From: Diadema setosum
Taxonomy: Eukaryota; Echinodermata; Echinoidea; Diadematoida; Diadematidae
Length of the DNA stretch: 64,000 bases
Assembly (NCBI GenBank): GCA_033980235.1
Contig: CM067059.1
Location: 26,707,922-26,771,921, forward strand
Direction of reading: 5' to 3'
Below, one piece after another: positions 12,060 to 24,105 of this stretch (its first letter is position 1; each line of letters begins with the position of its first letter). A program made the translations under genes and the position numbers. Under the pieces are notes generated by a model. The model saw nothing but the letters and a program-made list of their open reading frames with translations. It ran no database searches and had not been told where the DNA came from.

Positions 12060-13730
12060 AGAAAAAAAAAACTTGCCCTTTGGCCTTTGGTGCGCGTCAA
12101 AACGGGTCAGACGAACCCTACCGGCAAACGGGTAAGAGAATTTAGACGTAGCAAGTTTACAGTTCAGTTCTGTGCAAACTTTTAATCTCTGTGACGGTTT
12201 TGTTCTTTTTTTTTCTTTAAAGAGAGAGAGAAAGAAAAGAGACGAAAGCAAGTTCTTTTTTTTTTATTAGGGTTCACATAAGAAAGCTGCATTTCTTCTC
12301 TTCGCCTCCCTACCCTTCTCTATATATCTCGACGATTCTCGGTAGAAGTCGTTGTAGGCTGATATGTATAATTTTATTTCGCAAACGTGTATTGTGATGA
12401 TCACTACATACTCACCCCCATCGAGTTGTTCTCTCACCGAAGACATCAGTTGCACGTTCATTTAAAGATTGCAGAGATAATGACTGAAAGATCTCTCTTT
12501 TTATTATTTTTTGTAAAGTTTGCATCACACCTCAATGTCACTGTAGTTTGATTGCATAGGGTAGACATCAGAGTGTGCACGGATTAAAAGTATCAACATT
12601 GGCCTGTCGCAGCCATAGCCTTCAAGATCACCTTTGCGTGCTTTCAAAATTGCCAGGCGCAATACAATACCGGTGCGCTCTTTCTTGCATGTAAATTCAC
12701 TATAGCAGCAAATGGAATTAGTAGAGAGGTAGTCGATATACTATTATACAAGGATACTTTTGCTTTTTCCCCAGCCATAACTAAGAAGTTTACATTTAGG
12801 GGACGTGGTGAGACAAGAGTGGGACGGGACAGCTGATTGATTCTAAGGTGTTGAAAACATTGCCGAACATCTTTAGATTTATGGACGGGCGGCAGTGGTT
12901 CAAGTTGGCCGTTTCTTCACGCTCAACAAACAAACGTTGTAGCGTTCCTGCTGACAAACGTCCACCTTCTCCCCCGTCCCTTGTTACTCTTCTATCTTCG
13001 TATCTTTCGCTCTCTGTCTATCTATTCACCAATTCATTAATCAAAGCTATGTATGGGAATAATTATATTGGGAAGTTGTATTCTGTTTGTCCTGTGTAGT
13101 TCTCTATGAACACATAGTTAAAGTTATGAATCTTTTCCAACTATTTGTCTCCCATATCTAATTATAATGTAATCATTATACTCGTCTTCATGTCCGTACG
13201 CTTAACGCTTCTAACGTGGTTTTTATTGAAATGATTTGTTCATCATAAATCATGGCATGCTTCAACTAAAAAAAAAATCTTTTCAGATTGGAGGGTCAAA
13301 TATTACATGATTATAATTTTTATGCGAATTCGTATATGAAAGATTTACATGTACAAGAGTGTAAGTTCCTATGTAGATGGAATGGTTAGAAATTCAATTA
13401 TTTGTAGGAATACTGATTGAATGGATGATCCACATAATCTTGATTTTAAAATGACATAAGTACTGACCATGTTCATATCTTAACTTGACAATATTCAGCA
13501 TTTTTGAAGATGTGACGATCAGAAACGGGTAAATGGTCGCAGGGAGTTTGAGTGACGCGTTGCGCAGTGATATGTACACATTTTTGTTTGGACACCGGGA
13601 GCTGCCATGCAATGGGACCGTATTCAGGGTGACGGTATCTTTCGTTAGACATCTGAGGAAGGTGCGTCTTGCATGGAATGTTCACAGAGGAGAATCTTGC
13701 ATTAATGTCCAACACAGAGAGGAGGGCCAG
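12060..13730. other. Gene-free sequence
   Basis: Unique AT-rich DNA. A slightly richer block at 12600-12710 contains clustered short motifs but nothing decisive. No exon, RNA or transposon ends were seen. Confidence 0.45.
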
Positions 13731-13859
13731 ATCAAATCAAAGAGAAAGAGAGAGAGAGAGGGGGGAAAAAAGACATTTTTGGTTGTAACGACTTTTAGTT
13801 TTGTATGTATGTCAAATACATGAGTCATTGTATTTGCGGATAGCGCGAAGTAGGTGGTG

Positions 13860-14735
13860 AAATCACAGTCGGGAGAAATACGTGTTTATTCCATTCTAAA
13901 TAAACCAGCGTTGTGATGATTAAGCCCCATGAAGAATCCTCTGTGCGATAACTGAGAATTAGTCTCACAGCCGTGACCATTTTGGGCGATTTTCCTTAAA
14001 CACGATTAATTTGCTCCAGGATTTATAGGCAAGCAAAGCATACAAGCGATCACCGCCACAGCGAAGCCCAACGGTTTGTCGCGCCTGAGAGCGCGGCTGC
14101 GCTGATGAGTAAAACTCCGCTCCAAAACACAGCTCGTGTTTTCAGATAAACACCGCTCGCCGAGCGCAGTAAGCGATACCCTACCAATTCATCGAGTTTT
14201 CATTTTAAACGCGCAGAAATTTTGGATTTGTCACCTAAACTCTGCCTGCAAGAGACCGGTGCTATCTAGAGTGTATACGAAAGGGCAAGTTGGCATTGTT
14301 TCCCATAGCTGTTCACGCCGTCTTTGTTGTTCTTTTTCCTACAGCAGGAGGATTTTTATCTTCCTCTCGGTTATTTTGACAAATAATCGTTCAAGAAGGG
14401 GATTATGCGTCTGGCTTTCTGCGGGAGGAGAGTCATAATACTGTCCTAAAGGCTATCCTCAACACTGAACCATTTAGGCCACTCTCCCCCGTTCCTCTCC
14501 TCTCTCCCTCGGTGCGCATAGTAACATCTCTCCCTTAGCTTCCCCGTGGTTTTCTGACTAAACACCCGCTCGGGAGGGCGACCACTGTTTTTGTGTGAAA
14601 GAAGGGGGAAAAAAGCCCGGCGGTATCCAAGCGCGGTGTTCGTTGGCTACCAAAATAACTGTCACTCGGCTACCATCAACGTTAACGTCGCTCTCCGCGG
14701 TGAATCGGCGAGAATCAGTGTTGTGCAGGTGAGCC
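13860..14735 (+). promoter_or_regulatory. CpG-rich regulatory or promoter-like island with a donor-like 5' splice site
   Basis: The stretch changes from homeodomain-rich sequence (GATTA at 13918-13922, ATTAAT near 14005, TTTATAG near 14023) to CpG-rich DNA (14040-14180 and 14600-14735). It also has CAGATAAACA (GATA/Fox-like) near 14143. It ends at TGTGCAG/GTGAGC (14728/14729), a strong 5' splice site, so a non-coding first exon may lie just upstream. No TATA box is evident. Promoter identity is inference from CpG content plus the donor. Confidence 0.3.
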
Positions 14736-14974
14736 GGGTCTTGTTGATCTGTCCAAAAGGTGGAATGTACATCCCTGATTTGTCCATCCTTTCTCTCAGC
14801 TCACGGAAACATTGTCAACTAATTTTATTGCAATTAACGATTCCTTGTTACAGTTTTGATCAAGTCTGTTTCTTACATACAATAATGATCAAGTGCTTTC
14901 CGTCCGACAAGCCTCGTATCTTCCATTAAACAAACAATAGGCGCTTGGAAGGTGTAACATACGGCAGAGTTATT

Positions 14975-15000
14975 TCCTAGGTGGTGGAGGGGGGGGGGGC
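14975..15000. repeat. G-rich run
   Basis: GGTGGAGG followed by about ten G, potentially quadruplex-forming. Confidence 0.85.
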
Positions 15001-15059
15001 ATAGTTACAATTTCTAACTAAAGCATGTCATGAGACGCTTGTCATGGTGCTACATGGCA

Positions 15060-15840
15060 ATATTGGGATTCCATGTGACTCCTGTTGATTTCCTTGTTGC
15101 AATCGACGTCAAACTTCGGTCTGTGAAATGGGAGCCCGCAAGCCGACGATAGCTCAGGAAGTTAGATGACAGAAATTAATTTTCAGGGCAGCAAGAACTT
15201 GCAGGGCCTAATCGTGGCCGAGACTGAAAGAGACATCAGCGCGTTTTCGGGGTTAGAGACGGACCGGAGATTGACTTCAAGAATCAAATAATCGTTAATA
15301 TTTCTTCTCCTTTTTTTTCATTCGATGAATAGACAGGTTTAACTGAAGCTCAGGAGCATATCAGTCGGATTTAGGGCGATGCTATCAAAGTGCACTCACA
15401 GGCAGGCGGATTTAAGAGGAGCAGGCGATAACCATCCGCGCTCCAAACATTCAAGCTAAATGTCAAAGTCAGCGACTCACTGACAGATCCCGTGCCGTCC
15501 CTCCGCCATTGCCCAGGTGCATATAATTTGACTTCCCTGCCCGGGATAGCGGTTCCTAATGACACCGTTGAAAACCTTGCAAATGGCTCATGCATTCCCT
15601 TCTTAATGTTGTCCACGTTTCCGAGGGGGACGACGGCCGGCCAGCTCCCCGCCATTTTGTATCACAATATTGTGATATTTGTCCCTCCGCTGATAATGTT
15701 ATTGGAGCTACTCATTCACTTGACCTCGGCTTAACCGCCGTTTTCCTTGTCGCCAAAAGTAAAGCCAGGGTGATTGCTACGCAAACTAAACTTGGTCTCC
15801 CCCCTAAAACGGAAGGACCCAGCCCCACTCCAAAGTGAGC
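15060..15840. promoter_or_regulatory. Candidate cis-regulatory island with an 18-bp palindrome
   Basis: GC-richer, complex sequence with no repeats in an AT-rich setting. The motifs include GATGACAG next to AATTAATTTT (Meis/TGIF plus homeodomain cores, about 15164-15184) and the perfect palindrome TATCACAATATTGTGATA at 15660-15677. Both strands carry 80-95-codon open frames, but they overlap each other and lack domains, so non-coding function is favoured. A conserved exon is the alternative. Confidence 0.3.
15660..15677. promoter_or_regulatory. Perfect palindrome with paired ACAAT cores
   Basis: TATCACAATATTGTGATA reads identically on both strands. Its core CACAAT/ATTGTG holds two convergent ACAAT half-sites, the geometry bound by SoxE dimers in other animals. 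Binding here is inference. Confidence 0.4.
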
Positions 15841-16620
15841 TAAGAGAAGAACACTTTTTCTGTGTTTTCCAATTCCTTAGTACATGTACTGCAGCTTTTC
15901 TAGCTGCTAGAATGGATGCGGCCCTTGGGTATAAGATGGAGGTAATACCACTGTGGCATGTTTACTTACGAACAAACATCACACATCTGTTGGATGTTCC
16001 GGGAATGAGTCGACAATCCACATGTGAAGCTCGTATACAATTTATATCGTCATAACTCTTTACCATATATACATCCCATCAATATTTTCACCTGCTCTTC
16101 ATTCATGCGTATGGTGCGCGACATCAGGACAGATATTAAGTATTGCTCCAATGTCTCTTGAAATATCACGTTAATGAATCGACACTTTTGTCTCTCAGAG
16201 AGATCAAGATTTCGCTTTCCGATTTTAAATTTCGGCATGATTTATGGATTGCAAGTTCTGTCATACCTATAGGGAAATTAGAGAGAAATGACGCAGTTTT
16301 CTCTCTTCTAGGAACTGCTAGAAGAGAAGTAAAACCATGCTTTTACCACTAGAGCTGGTTGCGCTCCTATGACAATCCTATTTTCCACATCATAACTATA
16401 CTGAATCGACGCAAAAAAAAAATGTTAAAGGAACAGCTGAACATACTAAAATGCCCTGATAGAGATAAACGCATCTAAGGGCGACGTTATGAATCATTTC
16501 TAATAACTCCCTTATAATGTCTGATTTTCGCATTTTTTGTTAGGTTTCCCACAATCACAACTTCCCAGTAATGTTCTACATCTCCCTCTATAGCATTTCC
16601 AAAAAGCTACCCAAAGCAAA
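15841..16620. other. Gene-free sequence
   Basis: AT-rich unique DNA. No transposon ends, RNA gene or credible exon were recognised. Confidence 0.5.
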
Positions 16621-16625
16621 GAGGA

Positions 16626-16640
16626 GGGGGGGGGGGGGGG
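16626..16640. repeat. 15-G homopolymer
   Basis: An uninterrupted run of fifteen G after GAGGAG, potentially quadruplex-forming. Confidence 0.95.
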
Positions 16641-16872
16641 AAATCTGGGCATCAGATTAAGACACTAATAAAAAAAAAATGTATTAGAGGTTTAAATGTG
16701 GAGAATAGTCAGAAAAATAGGCAGGCAAATGCATTGGGGATTTAAATAAAAAAGTAACATGCATCAAAGAAACAAACTATGGTTAATTTTAGAATACTGT
16801 GAAATACTGCGAAATTTGGACAAACAAGCAGCTTCAGTCTCTGCGACTTTACGGTTTGACGAAGTGGCAGTT

Positions 16873-16883
16873 CACACACACAC

Positions 16884-16923
<40 letters not shown>
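16873..16923. repeat. (CA)n microsatellite
   Basis: About 25 CA units with one CG interruption. Confidence 0.95.
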
Positions 16924-16927
<4 letters not shown>

Positions 16928-17344
16928 TCGAATACGCACGTAGACTAGCATTCTTCATGTGCACTATTTGCCATAGTAAACAAAACATGTAACTGTGATT
17001 TCTGCGTGGAAGAATTTACTTCTATTGGCAATGGTGAACGACGATGCATTGTAAATAAGACAAAAATGTCACGTGATGTTAATTTCACTAATCATAAATT
17101 TCCCTTTCCCTTTTCCCTATATTTTTTTTTCTCTCTCTTCCTCCACAGTCTCGTCCGAGGTAAGGGATGAATGTATCCCGAGTGTACCTTTTCTCTGATT
17201 AAAAAAAAGAAATAAAAAAGAAAACTTACTATTTTTATGAGTTTTGATGGGGAATAACTTTTAACATTGTTGATAGATTTATAGATTGCCATAGTGTTTC
17301 GCTCATGTTTTCCCTGCTGAATGCAGATACATCGCCCTACCCTT

Positions 17345-17627
17345 AAAATGATAATAACAATAATGGTAATGATATGGTTTTCTTTATTCAGGGTGTGATA
17401 ACATCTTCAGTGTTGCCACTGCTCTATCAGAGGGCCCTGCCATTATTATTACCAGGCCTAGCGTTGTCAGGTACCCATTTACACATCTGGATCGAGAGGG
17501 ACATGGTGGGTTAAAAAAACAAATATGTAAAAAATCTTGTTTGATGACGTAGGCACACGACGGGATTCGAACTGGGGACTTTTCACTAAAAGTCAAAAGT
17601 CTTACCCACTATGCCACAGTGCTCCCT
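17345..17627 (-). mobile_element. tRNA-derived SINE, copy 1
   Basis: Read on the minus strand, the element starts GGGAGCACTGTGGCATAGTG. Box A is at 17601-17616 (TGGCATAGTGGGTAAG) and box B at 17562-17572 (GTTCGAATCCC), the pol III internal promoter of a tRNA-like head. A 170-base body follows with ACCCACCATGTCCC and ATGGCAGGGCCCTCTGATAG, and the 3' end is an (ATT)-type tail (17345-17375). The same body and head recur at 60762-61001. SINEs are mobilised in trans by LINE proteins. Box B is intact, so transcription is possible. Confidence 0.85.
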
Positions 17628-17645
17628 CTTAATTCTTATCTTCCT

Positions 17646-17660
17646 CCCCCCCCCCCCCCC
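17646..17660. repeat. 15-C homopolymer
   Basis: An uninterrupted run of fifteen C about 20 bases beyond the SINE head. Confidence 0.95.
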
Positions 17661-17744
17661 TTAACCTCTACTCCTATCCAACTGAGAGGGCAGAGAAAAC
17701 AGGAATGGTTTCGAAGGAAAGGAGCAAACTGTTCTTTATAGGTG

Positions 17745-18120
17745 ACTTGCTATTATTATTTTCACGGCTCATTCACGATTCTTACGTTACCGACTTCAAG
17801 TTAAATGCCCGGGGACACTAAGAGGTGGGATGAGAAGGATGCTACAGCACGAGAGATGTTCTCGGGATGACGCCAGGCGCTTTGCTTATGAAAACTGCCT
17901 AAAAAGCGCCAACTGACGACACAAATACCATTAACCCCTCGTTCTGCACAAACCGCGATAACACTGGATCTATTTTCTCAGACAACGAACGACTGAGGAA
18001 GGCTAGTGTGACGCGGATCACGTTCGAACTCTGGGTGCTAGCTTGGATTAGGAGAAGGCGTGATAGAAGACCAAAAGAAAAAGACACGGGGTCATAGTAT
18101 GATGACGAGCTCCTTTAGCA
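17745..18120. promoter_or_regulatory. Candidate cis-regulatory island
   Basis: Complex, GC-richer, repeat-free DNA between AT-rich flanks. It contains GGATTA (18045-18050), an Otx/Goosecoid-type K50 homeodomain site, and several CpG-containing blocks. The minus-strand frame at 17899-18087 has no domain. Support is composition and motif content only. Confidence 0.25.
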
Positions 18121-19885
18121 CTACTTCATTGCACCCGGTATTAGGCAACTACCTGACTGTGGATTACAGATTGCAACTCTCAAATCTAGCAACCCCTTGT
18201 TATTTTTGTTAGGTGAATTAAAAATGCACCCTCTTTTAGCCAATGCTCGCTCGTGTATCTATCTCTTTATCTATCTGTCTGTCTGTATCTCTGTATAATG
18301 TATAGATATCAATTTATTAATACTATTAACTTTATATCATATTGCATATATATGTCAGTAATTTATGACACTTATTAGAAATAATGTTTATATGTTAATC
18401 TTATATTAGTGTGGGAGTGCGTATGTATGAGTTCAGATATTTACCACATTTCGTCTTTAGATGCTTAAACATAGGAACTACCTTTTGCATGTGGCATGTG
18501 GCATGTTTACCCTATGTATGAGATTGAATATTATGACCACCTGATAGAATGACCCTGTACAAATGACGCAGTGACACGTTTGTTGCATGCAACATCTTCT
18601 GACACCTGCGTTAATTTGCATTCTCATTTCCAAGACATACAGACGGGGGAAAAAAAAAAAACATCCTGCTAAATGCTTTGGTTGAACAAATCAAACCATT
18701 GTAGACAATCTATAGTTACACTGACAAGTATGGTTTTTCTCAGCAAAAGTACCACCACCCGAAAGGTGAAAAAAAAAAATGCATCGATAGGGCCATTTTC
18801 AAAGCCGCAGCCTCCGTTTATTCTTTCTGCTTCAACAAGGATGTATTTGCATTTTACGAGGGGAAACCGGTGTGATCACTGTGTCGTGTATTTGCCGAAG
18901 ATTTGAATCAATATTTAGCGGGATATCTGTGCAGCAGACGTAACGCGAGAAACGCTTTAGGAGCATGGAAAGAAAAACAGAACATGGAGTAGGGAACACC
19001 GAGGGCCAATAGTGTGATCAGAAATTCGGACGCGCTAATAAAAAAGATAATAAAAGACAGATGAGTGATTAAAATCTTGACCAAAAAAGGATGGAAGAGA
19101 ATGTGAAGTGAGGAGAGGGTGAGAAGAAGCTGTTGACACGGACTTTGGTTGCTGATGAGTGCAACGGAGTAGGTTTCGAGTATATTCGAGATATAGCTGG
19201 ACAAGTTGTTGTTGCCTGTAGTAGCTCTCATATAACATTCTGCCACCACAGCACCACCTGCAGTAGTTGCAGTTGCAATAATAGTAACAACAATACTGGA
19301 CAACTCTTGGCAAATTATGAACAGTTGTGGCTGTGAAAGTTCATATTTTTTTTTGTAACTTGGTGGTACAATTTCCATTACTTATGAAGACAAGAGAATG
19401 CTTAGTTCGCTGCAAGGTGACACCCGAACCTGTGAGATGTTTTATTGTTATAATCTTTAGGAGTTCTTAAAATGTGCTCAGAGGACCAATAACTATTCAG
19501 GAGCATAACGCGTGAAGGATACCAGTTGTTCGGGGTTGCCGGGCAAAGCATGAAGTCGCAGTTGTCTGAGACTTGGGGTAATCATTCATTTCGTCAAACA
19601 TTGCATCATTAGAACATTTTCGACGTGATGATTTAAGGGTTGGTGGGGAACATAAGCCAGGAATATACAAGATACAGTCAATTTTCTCTCCTTATTTCGC
19701 CCTCGCTCTATCCTTTTCTGCCGTCTTTTCTCTGACTCACTCTCTATATGCCTCTTTTCGTCAGAACGAAACGGGTAAGAAAAATGGCGCCGAGAGAGAC
19801 AGACGGATCCAAAGCAGAATAACGATTCTTGAGGGAACAGTTAAGTGCTTAGCTCTCAGCATTCGCTTGGACCGTGGCAGGTCTC
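18121..19885. other. Gene-free sequence
   Basis: AT-rich unique DNA. It holds a short CTAT/CTGT repeat at about 18256-18300 and a GTGGCAT duplication near 18490. Overlapping open frames at 18908-19378 on the minus strand have no recognisable domains. Confidence 0.45.

Positions 19886-19914
<29 letters not shown>
19886..19914. repeat. 29-A homopolymer
   Basis: An uninterrupted run of twenty-nine A. No retrotransposon body or target-site duplication could be matched to it, so it is not called as a poly(A) tail. Confidence 0.95.
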
Positions 19915-19921
<7 letters not shown>

Positions 19922-20017
19922 GACAGACGGGTGGAAAGATGAAAGGAAACAGCCAGAGTATGGTCAGAGCAGGGATGTGGTATCAAAAAGAAATGAATAG
20001 ATGGGTAGCCAGGACAG

Positions 20018-20095
20018 ATGGATAGATGGATAGACGGATGGATGGATGGATGAATGGATGGACGGATAGATGGATGGATGGATTGATGGGTGGAG
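20018..20095. repeat. (GGAT)n tetranucleotide repeat
   Basis: Imperfect GGAT/AGAT units over about 78 bases, strand-asymmetric and purine-rich on the plus strand. Confidence 0.95.
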
Positions 20096-20159
20096 GGGAA
20101 GAAAGATAGAGATCAAAATAAGATGTGCTTCTGTGATTTTTGGACTTATTTGACTCCGG

Positions 20160-20410
20160 GGAGGTTATAAACAAACTGATACCACTTTTCAGCGCGCAGT
20201 TCGCTGATTTGAGATTTGGCGTAACGGTCCGCGCCGCCCATATATCTTAATGTGCGACTGACGGACACGAGTATTAATAAAGCGGTTGAGAAGCCTGAGA
20301 CATTTTTAAACAAAGGACTTTTTGCTGATTTGAGATTGCATAAACAATTGGTCTTTGTTGCCCCTGAAGAACATTTGGCAATTATATTTAAGTGTTTATA
20401 TGTACAGTAT
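20160..20410. promoter_or_regulatory. Candidate enhancer with a repeated 14-mer
   Basis: GCTGATTTGAGATT occurs twice in direct orientation (20203-20216 and 20324-20337). Between and around the copies are TAAACAAAG (overlapping Fox and Sox/TCF cores, about 20308-20316) and TCTTTGTT (Sox core, about 20351). An exact 14-mer duplicated 121 bases apart in otherwise non-repetitive DNA suggests homotypic binding sites. It could also be the trace of an old local duplication. Confidence 0.3.
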
Positions 20411-20898
20411 TTTCTCTGATAGATGTAGGCGGCGGAGTTTGATGTTCCCATAGTCCCCTTCATGTTTGTTTTACTTTGTTGCAATCTTTAGAGATGAAAT
20501 GGGAATGGCACATGCACGTAAGCACGCGCACATGTCTGCCAAAAGTGCTAATGAAGAAACAAGTCAAAAAAAAAAATTGTTCTTGCCTTCTGCATCGAAC
20601 AACAACAACAACAACAAAAAGATACTTCTGATGTGTGAGTCAAGTTCAGTTTGATGTTGAAACCAGATGGCTCCACGATTACATCCCTCTACAATTATCG
20701 ACAAAGAAAGACGGAAGGAAGAAATCAAAGATATAACATCTCAGGCAAGAAATCACCAGTAATGCTCCGTGTTTCAAAAACTCAACTGCTGCTCTTTGAT
20801 TTTTACCTTTGACGCCAATGACCTATGACCCCTTGTGTGATGTTTCCATTTATATGGCGTTGCTGTGATGATTCTTAGGATATAAGTGGGGTGAAGTG

Positions 20899-21480
20899 AA
20901 AGGGGAATGAAACCTGAATATGATATATTATCTGAATGGAGTGAATGCAAACGCATTAATAGAAAACATGAGTGAAATTTTAGAGAAGGACAATCCGTTC
21001 AAAATTTATGAATGGGAGTGTCAGTACCACCATCGCTGAAGAATAAGAATACTACGATATTTCGTGGTGTCACAATAGGACAAGTGTATAAAGAAAATCT
21101 AAAGAGAATTCAACATAAATTTATTTTCAGTTTTGTGGCATCATGAAAAAAAAATGGGTTACCTTTTACAGAAGGCAGGGGGAATGATATTATCCTCAAC
21201 ATTATGTCAGTAACAAGCAAAAGGAATGTGTGTAGGTCCTAAATCTTTCACGAAAATGAACTTCTGTGAAAATGTTCTTAATGGTTTTGTTAACGTCTTC
21301 CTTCTGTGACATCACAAATTGTTGCAGTTTTCTTACCCGGCGATGGTGGTACCGAAAGTTTAAAAATTCATTACTTTTAAACGGATTGTCCAATATTTTT
21401 CTCAAACTAAACTAATATGTTTTATTAATATTCTGCATTCACTCAATTCATACACGAATATTTGGGTTTCATTCCCCTTT
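20899..21480. mobile_element. Palindromic foldback MITE, family B, complete copy
   Basis: The ends are inverted: AAAGGGGAATGAAACC at 20899-20914 and its complement at 21465-21480. Homology between the arms continues inward (TGAATATG, GAGTGAATGCA and AAATTTATGAAT-like blocks), so most of the 582 bases could fold into one hairpin. There is no transposase. The interior matches the family seen at 25.5-26.5 and 28.3-28.6 kb, with shared blocks around CATAACTTTTGC and TTTTCCTCAAACTTT. No target-site duplication could be fixed. Confidence 0.75.
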
Positions 21481-22560
21481 ATCAACGTCTCTCTCTGGCA
21501 TGTAACAGACATACGGACTCATAAAATTTGACCTGCTTCAAACATAAAAGGACGCTCTGCATCCAGTGAAAAAGGCATCTTGCGAAAAGCATTTTTTTTT
21601 CACTTGATCAAGATTTTTAAATGAGATGCCAAAGTTTAAACAAGCAATTCGTGTTGCAGCTTATAGGCCTACTATACAAATTGCCACATTAAGCTGAAGT
21701 AGAATACCATGTCTCAAAAGCGCCGCCTTTGTATACATTCACCATACACAGGACTGGTACATACGTTTAGCCACAACAAAATTAAACACACAAAAAAGTC
21801 GTCGTAGCAATAGACCTATGGTTTTGAAAAATAAAAACAACAACCAAAAAAACAAAAAACAAAAACATAATAGTTACTGTGATTTAAATCTGCTTGTTCC
21901 GCATTGAAACCGAAGTTGTGAAAAGTCGCTAAAAAGAAGATAATCTTCTTCGAGATCAGTTTAAATGTATTATTTGTGTGTTGAAGTTAACCGTAAAAAT
22001 ATGTCATTGTATAAAATGTTACTGGCATGTCGTTGAAGGAGCCAGTAGTTTGACTCAGCGGTCATTGAGCAATGCTGAGAAAAAGTTTTTTTTTTTTCTA
22101 AGAATAAGTATATAATGACACAATTTTGGTATACGTTTGACGATGCAGTGATGGCTGCATTGCATCCTTATTTGATCTTGAGCATAACAATGCGAAGAAC
22201 GGAACAGGATGATATAGCCGTATGTTTTCTTTCTCTGTGTTTAGTAGTTAACAAAGTTGTTAGCAAAGTTATCGTCAAGATTAATTCAATAGCATTGAGT
22301 GTAGAATCCTAAATATCAACAATGAGCTCATGAAATGTAAAAGCAAGAATGAAAAACAAAAACATCCTGACACATGCACATTCGACAGACTGACAGACAG
22401 ATAGACATATGCATAATCACACACACACACAGCATTGTACAGACACACACAGTATCACTAACTATAAAAGACATACATGCACAAATCCCCTAGTCGTTGC
22501 ACCAGTTTGTAATATAAACAAAATGTTTTGCTTGTAAGTGCTCTAAGGAATGACTTGAAG
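21481..22560. other. Gene-free sequence
   Basis: AT-rich unique DNA with a short CA-rich patch at 22410-22450. No exon, RNA gene or transposon ends were seen. Confidence 0.5.
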
Positions 22561-23150
22561 ATGCTTTTCACGGGTCATCGTCACATGGCGTAACTTTATT
22601 CTCATCACTTCCAGACGTTACCACTGCTCCAAGGGACCGTTCATCCGTAGGTGGGAACCCCCCATGGATCATTGGTCGCGCCTTGGAAAGCCTGACCTGT
22701 TGGGCGCGCACGAGGGGCGCGTTTGTGAATGATAGACCCTCTCCTCGTAAGTGTCAGTAAATAACAATGTGATTACACCCAGTCGTTCTGCCATTTCCTC
22801 CGTGGAATTATGAAGGAAAAAAAAATAGGAAAAGGAGGGGGGAATATTAACTCCCCTACCCTACCATCCCCCACGAGTTGCATTGTTCCAAAACAAACTC
22901 CTCTGTCACCTCCCCCGTTCCCGTCATCCATCACAAAACGCGTGCCCCGAATCAATCAATGGGTGGGTGGAAAGACGCAAGAGGGGCAAACATTTGTTGG
23001 AAATGGGTGTGGACATGACCGATGGCAGATCGACGGCCGATAACAAATTACGTACCCTTTCTACTGGAATAAGTGTCGAGAATATATGCAGGAGGAGACA
23101 CCGAAAATTAGACCTCCTCCACCTTTTTTTCCACTGAGCAGAATACATAA
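22561..23150. other. Mixed-composition segment, unassigned
   Basis: GC-richer patches (22610-22745 with CpG-rich GGGCGCGCACGAGGGGCGCG, and 22840-23060). Open frames on both strands overlap and carry no domain. Regulatory DNA is possible, but no motif cluster stands out. Confidence 0.3.
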
Positions 23151-24105
23151 AAAAGAAAACAGAAAAAAAAGGTGTGGTTTATTACCAAGAGGTAATTACT
23201 CGACTGCCCTTTGATTTAATGTAAACAAATGTAGCTTGAATAAAGTTGTTTTGAATAATGGGAATATTTCACGTCTATCCATCAAGGCATTTAAACACTA
23301 CGAGGCAAATGCATATTATTTTCTGTGCATAAATTATATCTGTAACTCGTGTTTATATTAATTACTTCAGTCTGTTGACACTTGTCATCATGTTTATAGC
23401 TACTCATTCATATGGCAGTAATCACTTCTTTAATATCAGGCCCAGCTTCTCAAGGGAAATCTCATCTCTTGAAAGTTAGGGATACACTGAACGGAAAAGA
23501 TGAAAAACAAACATCAAAATAACCAGATTTATTCTTCTTATGGTTGCAAGGGAAGATAACCTGACAATCATCTAGCACTTCTCCAACCAGTCAGGGACGA
23601 ATGAAAGGACGAAGCCGACGTTGATGTTGACATGCATAGGGAAGCGGACAACGAAATCGCAATCGAAGCGACGAGCAAGTCGTGATACCCAACGCGAAAG
23701 AATGAAGCCAAATTACTAAGGATTCCCGTGAATGGACTCGTACTGACCACAATTACAGACAAACCAAACATATTATTTAGCATCAAGTAAGGTTTTTTTT
23801 TTTGGAAGAAAAGTGTACACTATTGTTATAAGTTGCTTATTGGGTTGGTTCAATTTTTGGTTGAAAAATATAGCAGAGATACAAAACCAAGAAAAAAAAA
23901 ACATATAACTTGTCTTGCTACCTTGACATGCCAATTCTCTTGTTATCGTCTAAGGATAGATTACGTGAAAAAAAATCATTGTATCATTATTGTTTAGCGA
24001 AAAAGAATACAGTTACATTTATCTCCCTTTATCTCTTTTTTCCCCTTTTTCTCTCCTCCTCTATCTCTTTGAGGAAGGTGATTAATGTTCTCGTTGGGAT
24101 CGGAT
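23151..24105. other. Gene-free sequence
   Basis: AT-rich unique DNA without recognisable genes or repeats beyond short A/T runs. Confidence 0.5.

Noticed and set aside
11805..12251. Arg- and Glu-rich plus-strand and Pro-rich minus-strand frames
   Set aside because: All arise from the (GGA)n repeat read in different registers.
17562..17627. tRNA gene on the minus strand
   Set aside because: Box A and box B are good, but the sequence continues into a conserved SINE body shared with 60.8-61.0 kb, and the acceptor stem does not close.
19886..19914. Poly(A) tail of a processed pseudogene or LINE
   Set aside because: No gene-like or element body precedes it on either strand and no target-site duplication was found.
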